This document shows, piece by piece, positions 1 to 5,825 of a stretch of 7,575 nucleotides of DNA. Position 1 is the stretch's first letter. Each line of letters opens with the position of its first letter. The stretch is taken from assembly GCA_031290535.1 (NCBI GenBank), contig JAITNI010000091.1, positions 1 through 7,575 on the forward strand. The letters run 5' to 3'. Made by a program: the position numbers and the translations under genes. The notes below the pieces were generated by a model. It did not search any database. It was not told the DNA's origin and saw nothing but the letters and a program-made list of their open reading frames with translations. Source of the DNA: Zoogloeaceae bacterium (GTDB lineage Bacteria; Pseudomonadota; Gammaproteobacteria; Burkholderiales; Rhodocyclaceae).

Positions 1-3000
1 GAGAGCATCAGTTTGATGCGGTTCAACTGGTTGACTTCCGACGCGCCGGGGTCGTAGTCGATGGCGGTGATGTTGGCGTTCGGGTGGTGTTCCTTGATTG
101 ACTTGAGGACGCCCTTGCCGCTGATGTGGTTGGGCATACAGGCAAAGGGCTGCATACAGATGATGTTGGGCACGCCGGACTCGATGAGTTCGACCATTTC
201 GCCGGGCAGGAACCAGCCCTCTCCGGTCTGGTTGCCACGCGAGAGGAAGGGCGCGGCGGCGAAGGCCAGCGATTCGATGGTGGGCGGCGGGTCGAAGCGG
301 TTGCTGGCGGCGAGCGCCTTTCGCATGTCGCGGCGGTAGAATTCCATCGCTTTCAGGGCGGCGTTGCCCACCAGCGCCGCCAGTTTGCTGCGCGACAGAT
401 AGCGGTGATTGAATTCGTAATCGGAAGCGCAATACAGCAAAAAGTCCATCAGCCCCGGCATAACGGCCTCGCCGCCTTCCTTTTCGACAATCCGTACAAC
501 GTCGTTGTTCGCGCCGGGGTGGAATTTGACCAGAATTTCGCCCACCAGACCAATGCGCGGTTTGGTGTCTCCCGTGAGTTCCAGCGCGTCAAAATCGCGC
601 ACGATGCCGTAGATGTTTTGCTTGAAGGTCTTGAAGCGCCCGGAGAATACGCCTTCCTTGCCTTTTTCGACCCAGCTTTCATAGAGCGCGTTGGCCGAAC
701 CGGGGACTTTTTCGTAGGGGCGGGTGCGAAACAGCACATTCATCAGCAGGTCGCCATAGACCACGCACATCATCAGGCGGTTGAGGAGCGGCAGGGTGAG
801 CTTGAAGCCGTCATTTTTTTCCACCCCGACGGCGTTGAGCGAAATCACCGGCACGGCGGCAAAACCGCTGTCGGCAAGGGCTTTTCGCAGATAGCCAATA
901 TAGTTGGTGGCGCGGCAGCCGCCGCCGGTCTGCGAGATCATCACCGCTGTTTTGGCCGGGTCGTATTCGCCGGATTTAAGCGCTTCGACCAGTTGCCCGA
1001 CGACCATGATCGAGGGAAAACAGGCGTCGTTATTGACAAAGCGCAGGCCAAGATCCACCGTTTCGGCGCTGATGTGCTCCAGTACCTTGAGACGATAGCC
1101 GCTGGCGCGAAAGGCCGGTTCCATGAACTGAAAGTGCATCGGCGACATTTGCGGCGCGAGGATGGTGTATTCGTCGCGCATGGCCTTGGTGAAGTGAACC
1201 CGCTGGTATTTGGGCGGATGAAACTGGATGATCTGCGCCGTCGCCTTTTTGCCCGCGCTGCGTTCTTCCAGCGCCGCTTTCAGCGAGCGGATGCGGATGC
1301 GCGCCGCGCCCAGATTGCTGCCTTCGTCAATCTTGAGGCCGGTGTAGATTTTGCTGCGCTGGGTGAGGATTTCCTGCACCTGATCGACGGCGATGGAATC
1401 CAGCCCGCAGCCGAAGGAATTGAGGTGAATCACATCCAGATGCGCGTCCTGCGCGGCCAGCGCGGCGGCGCGGTAGAGGCGGGCGTGGTACGTCCATTGA
1501 TCGACGACGCGCAGGGGATTTTCCAGCTTGCCCAGATGGGCGACCGAATCTTCGGTCAGCACCGCCATGCCCAGCGAGGTGATGATTTGCGGAATGCCGT
1601 GGTGAATGGCGGGGTCGATGTGATAGGGGCGTCCGGCCAGGATGATGCCGTGCTGGCCGCTTTCCTTGAGGTAGGCCAGCACCCGCTCGCCCTGTTCGGC
1701 GATGTCGGTTTTGACCTGTATCTGTTCCCTCCAGGCGCACGCCAGCGCACGGCGGATTTCGGCGGGCGCGATGTCGGGAAAGACGCGGGTCAGTTGTCGG
1801 GCGAGCTTGCCTTCATCATCCAGCGACAGGAAGGGCTGAATCATGGCGACGCCGCTTTCCTTCAGCAAGTCGATGTTGTTGCGAATCAGTTCCGGGTAGG
1901 AGGTGACGACCGGGCAGTTGAAATGGTTGTCGGCATCCGCGAATTCCTTTTGCTCGTAGGGAATGCAGGGGTAAAAAATGCTGCTCACCCCCTGCCTGAT
2001 GAGATCGACAATATGCCCATGCACCAGCTTGGCCGGGTAGCAGACGGTGTCCGACGGCAGGGTATCCAGCCCCTGTTCCAGCAGGGATTTGGAGGAGGGC
2101 GCGGAGAGGCGCACTTCATAGCCCAGTTCGCTGAGAAAGGTGTGCCAGAGCGGATAATTTTCGAACATATTGAGGGCGCGGGGAATGCCGATCAGGCCGC
2201 GTGGCGCGTCCTTGTTGGGGGCATAGTTGAAGACGCGCTCGTATTTGTAGGCGTAGAGGTCAGGCAGGTCGCTGATGTCCTTTCCCTTGCCCAGTCCCTT
2301 GTCGCAGCGGTTGCCGGAAATGAATTTGCGCCCGTCCGAAAAACGGTTGACGGTCATGGCGCAGGTGTTGGTGCACAGGCCGCAACGCACCATCGAATGC
2401 TTGACAGCGAAGGTTTGCAGGGCGTCCGCTTGCAGCAGGGTGCTGATTTCCTTGCCCTGCCAGCGTTCGCGGGCGATCAGCGCCGAGCCGAAGGCGCCCA
2501 TCAGTCCGGCGATGTCGGGACGCACGGCGTCGCGTCCGGCAATCAGTTCAAAGGCGCGCAGCACGGAATCGTTATAAAACGTGCCGCCCTGCACAATGAT
2601 TTTCTGCCCCAGGTCTTCCGGGCTTTTGATCTTGATGACCTTGATGAGCGCGTTCTTGATGACGGCGTAGGACAGCCCCGCCGAAATATCGCCCACCGAC
2701 GCGCCTTCCTTTTGCGCCTGCTTGACGCTGGAATTCATGAATACCGTGCAGCGCGACCCCAGATCGGCGGGCGCGGTGGATTCCAGCGCGGCGCGGGCGA
2801 ATTCGCGGATAGGCGTCTGCACCGACTGCGCGAAGGTCTCCAGAAACGAGCCGCAGCCGGAAGAACAGGCTTCGTTGAGCAGGATATTGTCGATGACGCC
2901 ATCCTTGATGCGCAGGCATTTCATATCCTGGCCGCCAATGTCGAGAATGAAATCGACACCCGGCAAAAAGTGTTCCGCCGCCTTGTAGTGGGCGATGGTT

Positions 3001-4211
3001 TCCACTTCCGAAAAATCGAGTTTGAAGGCTTCGCGGATCAGCGCCTCGCCATAGCCCGTCACCGACGAGGCGACAATCTTCGCGCCTTCGGGAAGTTTGT
3101 TGTAAATGTCTTCGAGAATGCCGCCGACCACCTTGACCGGGTTGCCCTCGTTACTGCCGTAATACGTGTAGAGCACTTCGCCCTGTTCGCCCATCAGCAC
3201 CGCCTTGGTGGTGGTTGAGCCGCCGTCGATGCCCAAAAACACCGCGCCGCGATAATCGGCCAGTTCGGCGCGTTGGACTTTCGCCCGCTGGTGGCGCTCG
3301 TCAATGGCGCGGCGCTCTTCAGCATCAAGAAAGAAGGGACGCTGGGAACTCAGGCTGGTTTCCGTGACCGCCGTCAGTGTGTCAAAGGCCGCGACCACCT
3401 CCGCGAAAGGCCGCGCCGCGTCGGGCTTGCCGTGCAGGGCCGCGCCGATGGCGACAAACAATTCGCTGTCTTCGGTGAGCACCTGATGTTCCGGCGTGAT
3501 GTCCAGGGTTTCGATAAAGCGTTTTTTGAGTTCCGGCAAAAAGTTGAGCGGGCCGCCCAGACAGGCGATGTGGCCGCGAATCTTGCGCCCGCAGGCCAGC
3601 CCGCTGATGGTCTGGTGCGCCACCGCCTGCAACACGGAAAGGGCAATGTCTTCCCGCGCCACGCCTTCGTTCAACAGGGGCTGCACGTCCGTCTTGGCGA
3701 ACACGCCGCAGCGCGCTGCGATGGGGTACAGGTTTTTGGCGCGGCTCGCCATCTCGTTCAGACCGAGGGCGTCGGTTTTCAGGAGCGTCGCCATCTGGTC
3801 AATGAACGCGCCGGTGCCGCCCGCGCAGGAACCATTCATGCGCTGCTCGACACCGTTGGTGAAAAAGGTGATCTTGGCATCCTCGCCGCCCAGTTCGATG
3901 GCGACATCCGTTTGCGGCACCCGCTGCTCAATGGCGCGGGCGCAGGCGATGACTTCCTGCTCAAAGGCAAACCCCAGCATCTCGGCCACACTCACGCCAC
4001 CGGAACCGGTGAGCACCACGGAAACCGGCGCGTCTTTCGGCATTTCCCCCGCTTGCGCCAGCGCCGCCACGCACCGCGCCGCCGTTTCGCGCACCTCGGA
4101 AAAGTGGCGGGTGTAGGACTTGAACAACAGGTCTCCCTGCTCATCCAGCGCCACAACCTTGACGGTCGTGGAACCAATGTCGATGCCGATGCGATAAATG
4201 CGCGTGTTCAT
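1..4211 (-). CDS. Giant 2-hydroxyacyl-CoA dehydratase activase/dehydratase fusion protein (BadF/HgdC ATPase x2 + DUF2229/HgdB-like), 3' end outside window
   Basis: The frame is open from ATG at 4211 to the left edge: 1403 codons, no stop. Two ASKHA ATPase modules come first. Module 1 has GIDIGSTT at residues 9-16, then NGSCAGGTG with Cys129, and RCGVFAKTD with Cys168. Module 2 has GIDGGSTTTK at 327-336, then CSSGCG with Cys449 and Cys453, and RCTVF with Cys488. Both cysteine pairs are 39 residues apart, as in HgdC, where such cysteines bind the dimer-bridging [4Fe-4S] cluster. A connector follows with Cys610, 613, 617 and 636. The DUF2229 region starts near GLIGIPRA at 672 (Cys724, 749, 766). 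The dehydratase-like part contains GRPYHIDP near 860, FGCGLDS (Cys935), NNDACFP (Cys1064), GCRATNY (Cys1099) and PFACMPNH (Cys1358). Family knowledge: such ATPases drive ATP-dependent low-potential electron transfer to a dehydratase or reductase partner; here both parts are fused. No signal peptide is seen, so it should be cytosolic. The visible end (DPGASEVNQLNRIKLMLS) suggests only a short piece is missing. Substrate unknown; a double-cubane-type reductase is an alternative. The start is preceded by only a weak AGAAAG. Confidence 0.93.
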   Translation of the reverse strand, partial: MNTRIYRIGIDIGSTTVKVVALDEQGDLLFKSYTRHFSEVRETAARCVAALAQAGEMPKDAPVSVVLTGSGGVSVAEMLGFAFEQEVIACARAIEQRVPQTDVAIELGGEDAKITFFTNGVEQRMNGSCAGGTGAFIDQMATLLKTDALGLNEMASRAKNLYPIAARCGVFAKTDVQPLLNEGVAREDIALSVLQAVAHQTISGLACGRKIRGHIACLGGPLNFLPELKKRFIETLDITPEHQVLTEDSELFVAIGAALHGKPDAARPFAEVVAAFDTLTAVTETSLSSQRPFFLDAEERRAIDERHQRAKVQRAELADYRGAVFLGIDGGSTTTKAVLMGEQGEVLYTYYGSNEGNPVKVVGGILEDIYNKLPEGAKIVASSVTGYGEALIREAFKLDFSEVETIAHYKAAEHFLPGVDFILDIGGQDMKCLRIKDGVIDNILLNEACSSGCGSFLETFAQSVQTPIREFARAALESTAPADLGSRCTVFMNSSVKQAQKEGASVGDISAGLSYAVIKNALIKVIKIKSPEDLGQKIIVQGGTFYNDSVLRAFELIAGRDAVRPDIAGLMGAFGSALIARERWQGKEISTLLQADALQTFAVKHSMVRCGLCTNTCAMTVNRFSDGRKFISGNRCDKGLGKGKDISDLPDLYAYKYERVFNYAPNKDAPRGLIGIPRALNMFENYPLWHTFLSELGYEVRLSAPSSKSLLEQGLDTLPSDTVCYPAKLVHGHIVDLIRQGVSSIFYPCIPYEQKEFADADNHFNCPVVTSYPELIRNNIDLLKESGVAMIQPFLSLDDEGKLARQLTRVFPDIAPAEIRRALACAWREQIQVKTDIAEQGERVLAYLKESGQHGIILAGRPYHIDPAIHHGIPQIITSLGMAVLTEDSVAHLGKLENPLRVVDQWTYHARLYRAAALAAQDAHLDVIHLNSFGCGLDSIAVDQVQEILTQRSKIYTGLKIDEGSNLGAARIRIRSLKAALEERSAGKKATAQIIQFHPPKYQRVHFTKAMRDEYTILAPQMSPMHFQFMEPAFRASGYRLKVLEHISAETVDLGLRFVNNDACFPSIMVVGQLVEALKSGEYDPAKTAVMISQTGGGCRATNYIGYLRKALADSGFAAVPVISLNAVGVEKNDGFKLTLPLLNRLMMCVVYGDLLMNVLFRTRPYEKVPGSANALYESWVEKGKEGVFSGRFKTFKQNIYGIVRDFDALELTGDTKPRIGLVGEILVKFHPGANNDVVRIVEKEGGEAVMPGLMDFLLYCASDYEFNHRYLSRSKLAALVGNAALKAMEFYRRDMRKALAASNRFDPPPTIESLAFAAAPFLSRGNQTGEGWFLPGEMVELIESGVPNIICMQPFACMPNHISGKGVLKSIKEHHPNANITAIDYDPGASEVNQLNRIKLML

Positions 4212-4306
4212 GGTCGTCTTTCTGGAAAAATCCGGTCGCTGCCCCGTCGCCGAACGGGAATCTCAAAATCAGGGTTGTGATTCTACCGGGTTGTGGAGAA
4301 ATTGAT

Positions 4307-4347
4307 AAAGAAGAAGATGCCCATGCGGCCAGCGCGTTTTCTTCTTT
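4307..4347. repeat. Inverted repeat in the dehydratase leader
   Basis: AAAGAAGAA (4307-4315) and TTCTTCTTT (4339-4347) are a perfect 9-bp inverted repeat around a 23-base loop. It sits in the predicted leader of the dehydratase transcript, just downstream of O1 in the direction of transcription. The stem is A/U rich and no clear U-tract follows, so it does not look like a standard terminator. Role unknown; chance is possible. Confidence 0.4.
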
Positions 4348-4349
4348 GG

Positions 4350-4364
4350 CTAAACGTTGTTCAA
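4350..4364. promoter_or_regulatory. Operator-like palindrome O1 (degenerate left half)
   Basis: CTAAAC-GTT-GTTCAA has one perfect half-site (GTTCAA) and a degenerate partner (CTAAAC instead of TTGAAC). It has the same 6-3-6 layout as the two better copies at 4411-4425 and 4445-4459. It lies in the predicted untranslated leader of the dehydratase gene, with its centre 61 bp from that of O2. It may be a weak auxiliary site for the TetR protein; this is inference from sequence likeness only. Confidence 0.5.
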
Positions 4365-4410
4365 TTTTTGCGCCGGAAATCCGCCTGAAATACCGCCTGC
4401 CGCATACAAA

Positions 4411-4425
4411 TTGAACATCGTTCAG
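4411..4425. promoter_or_regulatory. Operator-like palindrome O2, overlapping the tetR -35 box
   Basis: TTGAAC-ATC-GTTCAG is an inverted repeat with one mismatch in six. Its left half serves as the -35 box of the plus-strand tetR promoter, and the whole site covers the expected start point of the minus-strand dehydratase promoter (about 4424). A dimer bound here would be placed to block both promoters. The likely binder is the TetR-family protein encoded at 4512. Confidence 0.72.
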
Positions 4426-4438
4426 TAGTATTTATAGC
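4411..4438 (+). promoter_or_regulatory. Predicted sigma70 promoter of the tetR-family gene
   Basis: TTGAAC (4411-4416), a 16-bp spacer and TATAGC (4433-4438) form a plausible plus-strand promoter, with a start point near 4445. Its -10 overlaps the -10 of the opposing dehydratase promoter, so RNA polymerase could not use both at once. The -35 is a half-site of palindrome O2, consistent with autoregulation. The -10 match is moderate. Confidence 0.55.
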
Positions 4439-4459
4439 ACAAAATTGAACGCTGTTCAA
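4431..4459 (-). promoter_or_regulatory. Predicted sigma70 promoter of the dehydratase gene
   Basis: Reading the minus strand, TTGAAC (4459-4454) is followed by a 17-bp spacer and TATAAA (4436-4431). TGC directly precedes the TATAAA, forming an extended -10. Start of transcription would be near 4424, giving a leader of about 210 nt before the ATG at 4211. The -35 lies inside palindrome O3 and the start point inside O2, so tight repression is expected. The start point itself is inferred. Confidence 0.7.
4445..4459. promoter_or_regulatory. Operator-like perfect palindrome O3, overlapping the dehydratase -35 box
   Basis: TTGAAC-GCT-GTTCAA is a perfect 6-3-6 palindrome, the best of three related copies. 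On the minus strand its half-site TTGAAC (4459-4454) is the -35 box of the dehydratase promoter; on the plus strand it begins at the expected start point of tetR transcription. Its centre is 34 bp from that of O2. It is the likely main operator of the adjacent TetR-family protein, acting on both genes. Confidence 0.77.
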
Positions 4460-4511
4460 GATTTTGTTAAACTGGCGCACGAGTAAAAACCGCGCATCGG
4501 AAAGGCAGGTC

Positions 4512-5108
4512 ATGGCACGCAGGGGAGATCACAGTCGCGCAGAAATTCACCGCATGGCGCTGGACGCAGCGGAGCGCTTGATTGCCGCAGAGGGCGACAG
4601 GGGGTTTTCGGCCCGCAAGGTAGCAAGCGCCATCGGCTACACGGTGGGCACCCTGTATCTGGTGTTCGAGAATCTGGACGATCTGGTCTTGCAGGTCAAT
4701 GGCCGCACACTGGACGATCTGTTTTACGCGCTGCAAAAGCGGCAGGGCGCTACGGGCGATGACCCCGAAACGGCGCTCTTGGCGCTCTCCAACGCCTACA
4801 TCGCCTACGCGGAGGCCGAATCGCCGCGCTGGAACATGTTGTTTGATGCCGTGGCGGAAAAAGGCGACAACCCGCCGGACTGGTATCAGCAAAAGCTGGG
4901 TCGGGTGTTTGGCCTGGTGGAAGCGGCGCTCTCCCCCCTGACGCAGGACGCCACCGAAATTCAGCGCGTCGCCCGCGTCCTCTGGGCGAGCGTCCACGGC
5001 ATCTGCCTCCTCAAAATCCGCCAGCGCATGAACCTGGCCGGTGGCCAGAGCGCCGAAGACATGGCGCGCCTGCTGATCGAAAATTTTTTGCGCGGTTTTC
5101 GGGGGTGA
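4512..5108 (+). CDS. TetR/AcrR-family transcriptional regulator with WHG-type C-terminal domain
   Basis: A 198-residue DNA-binding repressor. The N-terminal TetR helix-turn-helix covers about residues 8-58: SARKVASAIG (33-42) is the first HTH helix, and TVGTLYLVFENLDDL (44-58) carries the recognition helix and the usual Y-x-x-F-x-x-L-x-x-L pattern. The C-terminal ligand/dimer domain has WASVHG at 158-163, the hallmark of the WHG (TetR_C_33-like) group. The ATG at 4512 is preferred over an in-frame TTG at 4464: it has an AGG just upstream, begins in typical TetR fashion (MARRGDHSRAEI), and the extra 16 residues look unrelated to the fold. The gene is divergent from the giant dehydratase gene, and three palindromes between them are its probable operators. 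Inference: it represses itself and the dehydratase and is released by a small molecule, perhaps an acyl-CoA or related acid. The ligand is not shown by the sequence. Confidence 0.92.
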   Translation: MARRGDHSRAEIHRMALDAAERLIAAEGDRGFSARKVASAIGYTVGTLYLVFENLDDLVLQVNGRTLDDLFYALQKRQGATGDDPETALLALSNAYIAYAEAESPRWNMLFDAVAEKGDNPPDWYQQKLGRVFGLVEAALSPLTQDATEIQRVARVLWASVHGICLLKIRQRMNLAGGQSAEDMARLLIENFLRGFRG

Positions 5109-5167
5109 AAGGCGCGCCAGTGCGGCGGAAAGCAAAATATAGCATTCCCACAATTATTCATTCGCCT

Positions 5168-5218
5168 GTTCGCCCTGAGCTTGGTCATTGGGTGTGGTTC
5201 GACAGACTCACCACGAAC
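5168..5218. repeat. Imperfect intergenic palindrome (CTGAGCTTG / GTTCGACAG type)
   Basis: The left arm GTTCGCCCTGAGCTTG is partly matched by the reverse complement of the right arm (GTTCGTGGTGAGTCTG). The wording resembles a dispersed intergenic palindrome I recall from many proteobacterial genomes (CCCTGAGCTTGTCGAAGGG with CACCACGAACGG). This copy is decayed, with several mismatches in the left arm. Confidence 0.55.
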
Positions 5219-5260
5219 GGGATATAGCTGTTCTCAAAAACAATCTTACACTTCCTCAGC

Positions 5261-5357
5261 GGGAAAGCGCTTGTTTGCCGTTCCTTCTCCCATTTGGGAG
5301 AAGGTGGCCGAAGGCCGGATGAGGGGGGCAGCGGTTGCGCTGGAAAAGCGCTTTCCC
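5261..5357. repeat. 12-bp perfect inverted repeat flanking the first REP-like element
   Basis: GGGAAAGCGCTT (5261-5272) and AAGCGCTTTCCC (5346-5357) are perfect reverse complements, and each contains the palindrome AAGCGCTT. They bracket the REP-like hairpins at 5283-5328, so the whole block could fold into one long cruciform or be a unit of its own. Confidence 0.6.
5283..5328 (+). repeat. REP-like element 1 (double hairpin)
   Basis: Hairpin A is CCTTCTCCC (5283-5291), loop ATTT, GGGAGAAGG (5296-5304). Hairpin B is GGCC (5306-5309), loop GAA, GGCC (5313-5316). A GGATGAGGGGGG tail follows. It matches element 2 in layout and orientation of parts, but lies on the opposite strand. Repeats of this wording are, as I recall, dispersed between genes in many proteobacteria. 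Confidence 0.7.
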
Positions 5358-5365
5358 ATCCTGAA

Positions 5366-5417
5366 CCCTCCCCCGCATCCACCCCTGCGGGGCACCTTCT
5401 CCCCCGAGGGGAGAAGG
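5366..5417 (-). repeat. REP-like element 2 (double hairpin, inverted relative to element 1)
   Basis: Read on the minus strand, hairpin A is CCTTCTCCCC, loop TCG, GGGGAGAAGG (5417-5395). Hairpin B is CCCC, loop GCA, GGGG (5392-5382). A GGATGCGGGGGAGGG tail follows (5380-5366). Hairpin B keeps its pairing while changing its bases relative to element 1 (CCCC/GGGG against GGCC/GGCC), so the fold appears conserved rather than the sequence. Confidence 0.7.
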
Positions 5418-5499
5418 GACGGCTGGAGCCGTGCAATTATTCATGGGAATGGCTATATATGTCGAGTGAGCACAGCGTAACCCGACGCCAAATGATGAT

Positions 5500-5527
5500 A
5501 AAAACCCGGCGCAAGGCCGGGTTTTTT
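5500..5527. terminator. Bidirectional rho-independent terminator between tetR and minE
   Basis: AAAAACCCGGC (5500-5510), loop GCAAG, GCCGGGTTTTT (5516-5526) form an 11-bp stem with a T-run on the plus strand (5522-5527) and a matching T-run on the minus strand. It starts 8 bases past the minE stop codon and can end the minCDE message; read on the plus strand it can also stop transcription arriving from tetR. Confidence 0.92.
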
Positions 5528-5534
5528 CTAGGAT

Positions 5535-5822
5535 TCAGAGCAGCGGCGCGGCGGATCGGATGCCATCCGCTTCCGGCAGTTCGATCTTGACTTCCAGCAC
5601 CTCGTAATTCCCCTGTTTTTCCAGGGAAACCCGGATGTCGTCCGGGTTGACGGAGACGTATTTGGAAATCACGGCGACCAGTTCCTGTTGCAGGGCGGGC
5701 AGGAAGTCGGGTTTGCCGTTTTGGTCATTGCGCTCGTGGGCGATGAGCAGCGTCAGTCGTTCCTTGGCGATGGCGGCGGTTTTGGGCTTGTTGCCAAACA
5801 AGAAAGAGAACAGGGAGGACAT
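5535..5822 (-). CDS. minE: Cell division topological specificity factor MinE
   Basis: A 95-residue protein that binds MinD, displaces MinC and stimulates MinD ATPase, driving the pole-to-pole oscillation that keeps the division inhibitor away from midcell. The N-terminus (LFSFLFG, residues 4-10) is the membrane-touching segment; [17 protein letters not shown] (about 17-33) is the MinD-contacting region. The rest (about 38-84, with [19 protein letters not shown] and [11 protein letters not shown]) is the topological specificity/dimer domain. It is a little longer than E. coli MinE (88 residues) because of a short tail ending RSAAPLL. The ATG at 5822 has a GGAGGG ribosome binding site inside the end of minD, and only three bases separate the minD stop from this start, indicating translational coupling. 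A strong terminator follows directly. Confidence 0.97.
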   Translation of the reverse strand: MSSLFSFLFGNKPKTAAIAKERLTLLIAHERNDQNGKPDFLPALQQELVAVISKYVSVNPDDIRVSLEKQGNYEVLEVKIELPEADGIRSAAPLL

Positions 5823-5825
5823 GCC

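Larger units (their letters stand above)
5151..5444. repeat. 11-bp direct repeat (putative target-site duplication) around a 272-bp segment
   Basis: CAATTATTCAT occurs exactly at 5151-5161 and 5434-5444, flanking the segment 5162-5433. The copies lie just inside the outer inverted repeats but in direct orientation, as expected of a target-site duplication. Deleting one copy plus the segment would restore a compact hairpin. An insertion history is inferred; the repeat itself is directly visible. Confidence 0.55.
5137..5458. repeat. Outer inverted repeats enclosing the intergenic repeat cluster
   Basis: ATATAGCATTCCCA at 5137-5150 matches the reverse complement of 5444-5458 with a single extra C (14 paired bases, one bulge). 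The pair encloses about 290 bp. Either these are terminal inverted repeats of a MITE-like element or, as the internal direct repeat suggests, they are the two arms of an older hairpin pushed apart by an insertion. No transposase gene is present in the window. Confidence 0.6.
5109..5499. other. Gene-free intergenic region made of nested palindromic repeats
   Basis: No convincing gene lies between the tetR stop and the terminator before minE. Open frames here are short, overlap on both strands and run straight through the palindromes. The region holds outer inverted repeats (5137-5150 and 5444-5458), an 11-bp direct repeat (5151-5161 and 5434-5444), an imperfect palindrome (5168-5218), a 12-bp inverted repeat pair (5261-5272 and 5346-5357) and two REP-like elements facing each other (5283-5328 and 5366-5417). 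ATATAGC occurs at 5137-5143, again at 5222-5228, and inverted at the right end. Confidence 0.85.

Noticed and set aside
126..3218. 1030-codon open frame on the plus strand
   Set aside because: It is antisense and in codon register with the giant dehydratase gene, whose minus-strand frame shows clear ATPase and cysteine motifs. The plus-strand product has low-complexity, His/Arg/Gly-rich wording with no recognisable domain.
3273..4280. 335-codon open frame on the plus strand
   Set aside because: It is the antisense shadow of the first ATPase module and the start of the dehydratase gene, in the same register; it contains no family motif.
4464..4511. Upstream TTG start extending the TetR protein by 16 residues
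   Set aside because: TTG is a poor start, the ATG at 4512 has an AGG upstream and gives a typical TetR N-terminus, and the extension would begin only a few bases after operator O3.
4467..5153. 228-codon open frame on the minus strand opposite the TetR gene
   Set aside because: It is a codon-register antisense shadow of the TetR gene, which has a clear helix-turn-helix and WHG motif.
5283..5417. CRISPR-like array
   Set aside because: There are only two repeat copies, in opposite orientation, each a double hairpin and without regular spacers; this fits REP-like elements.
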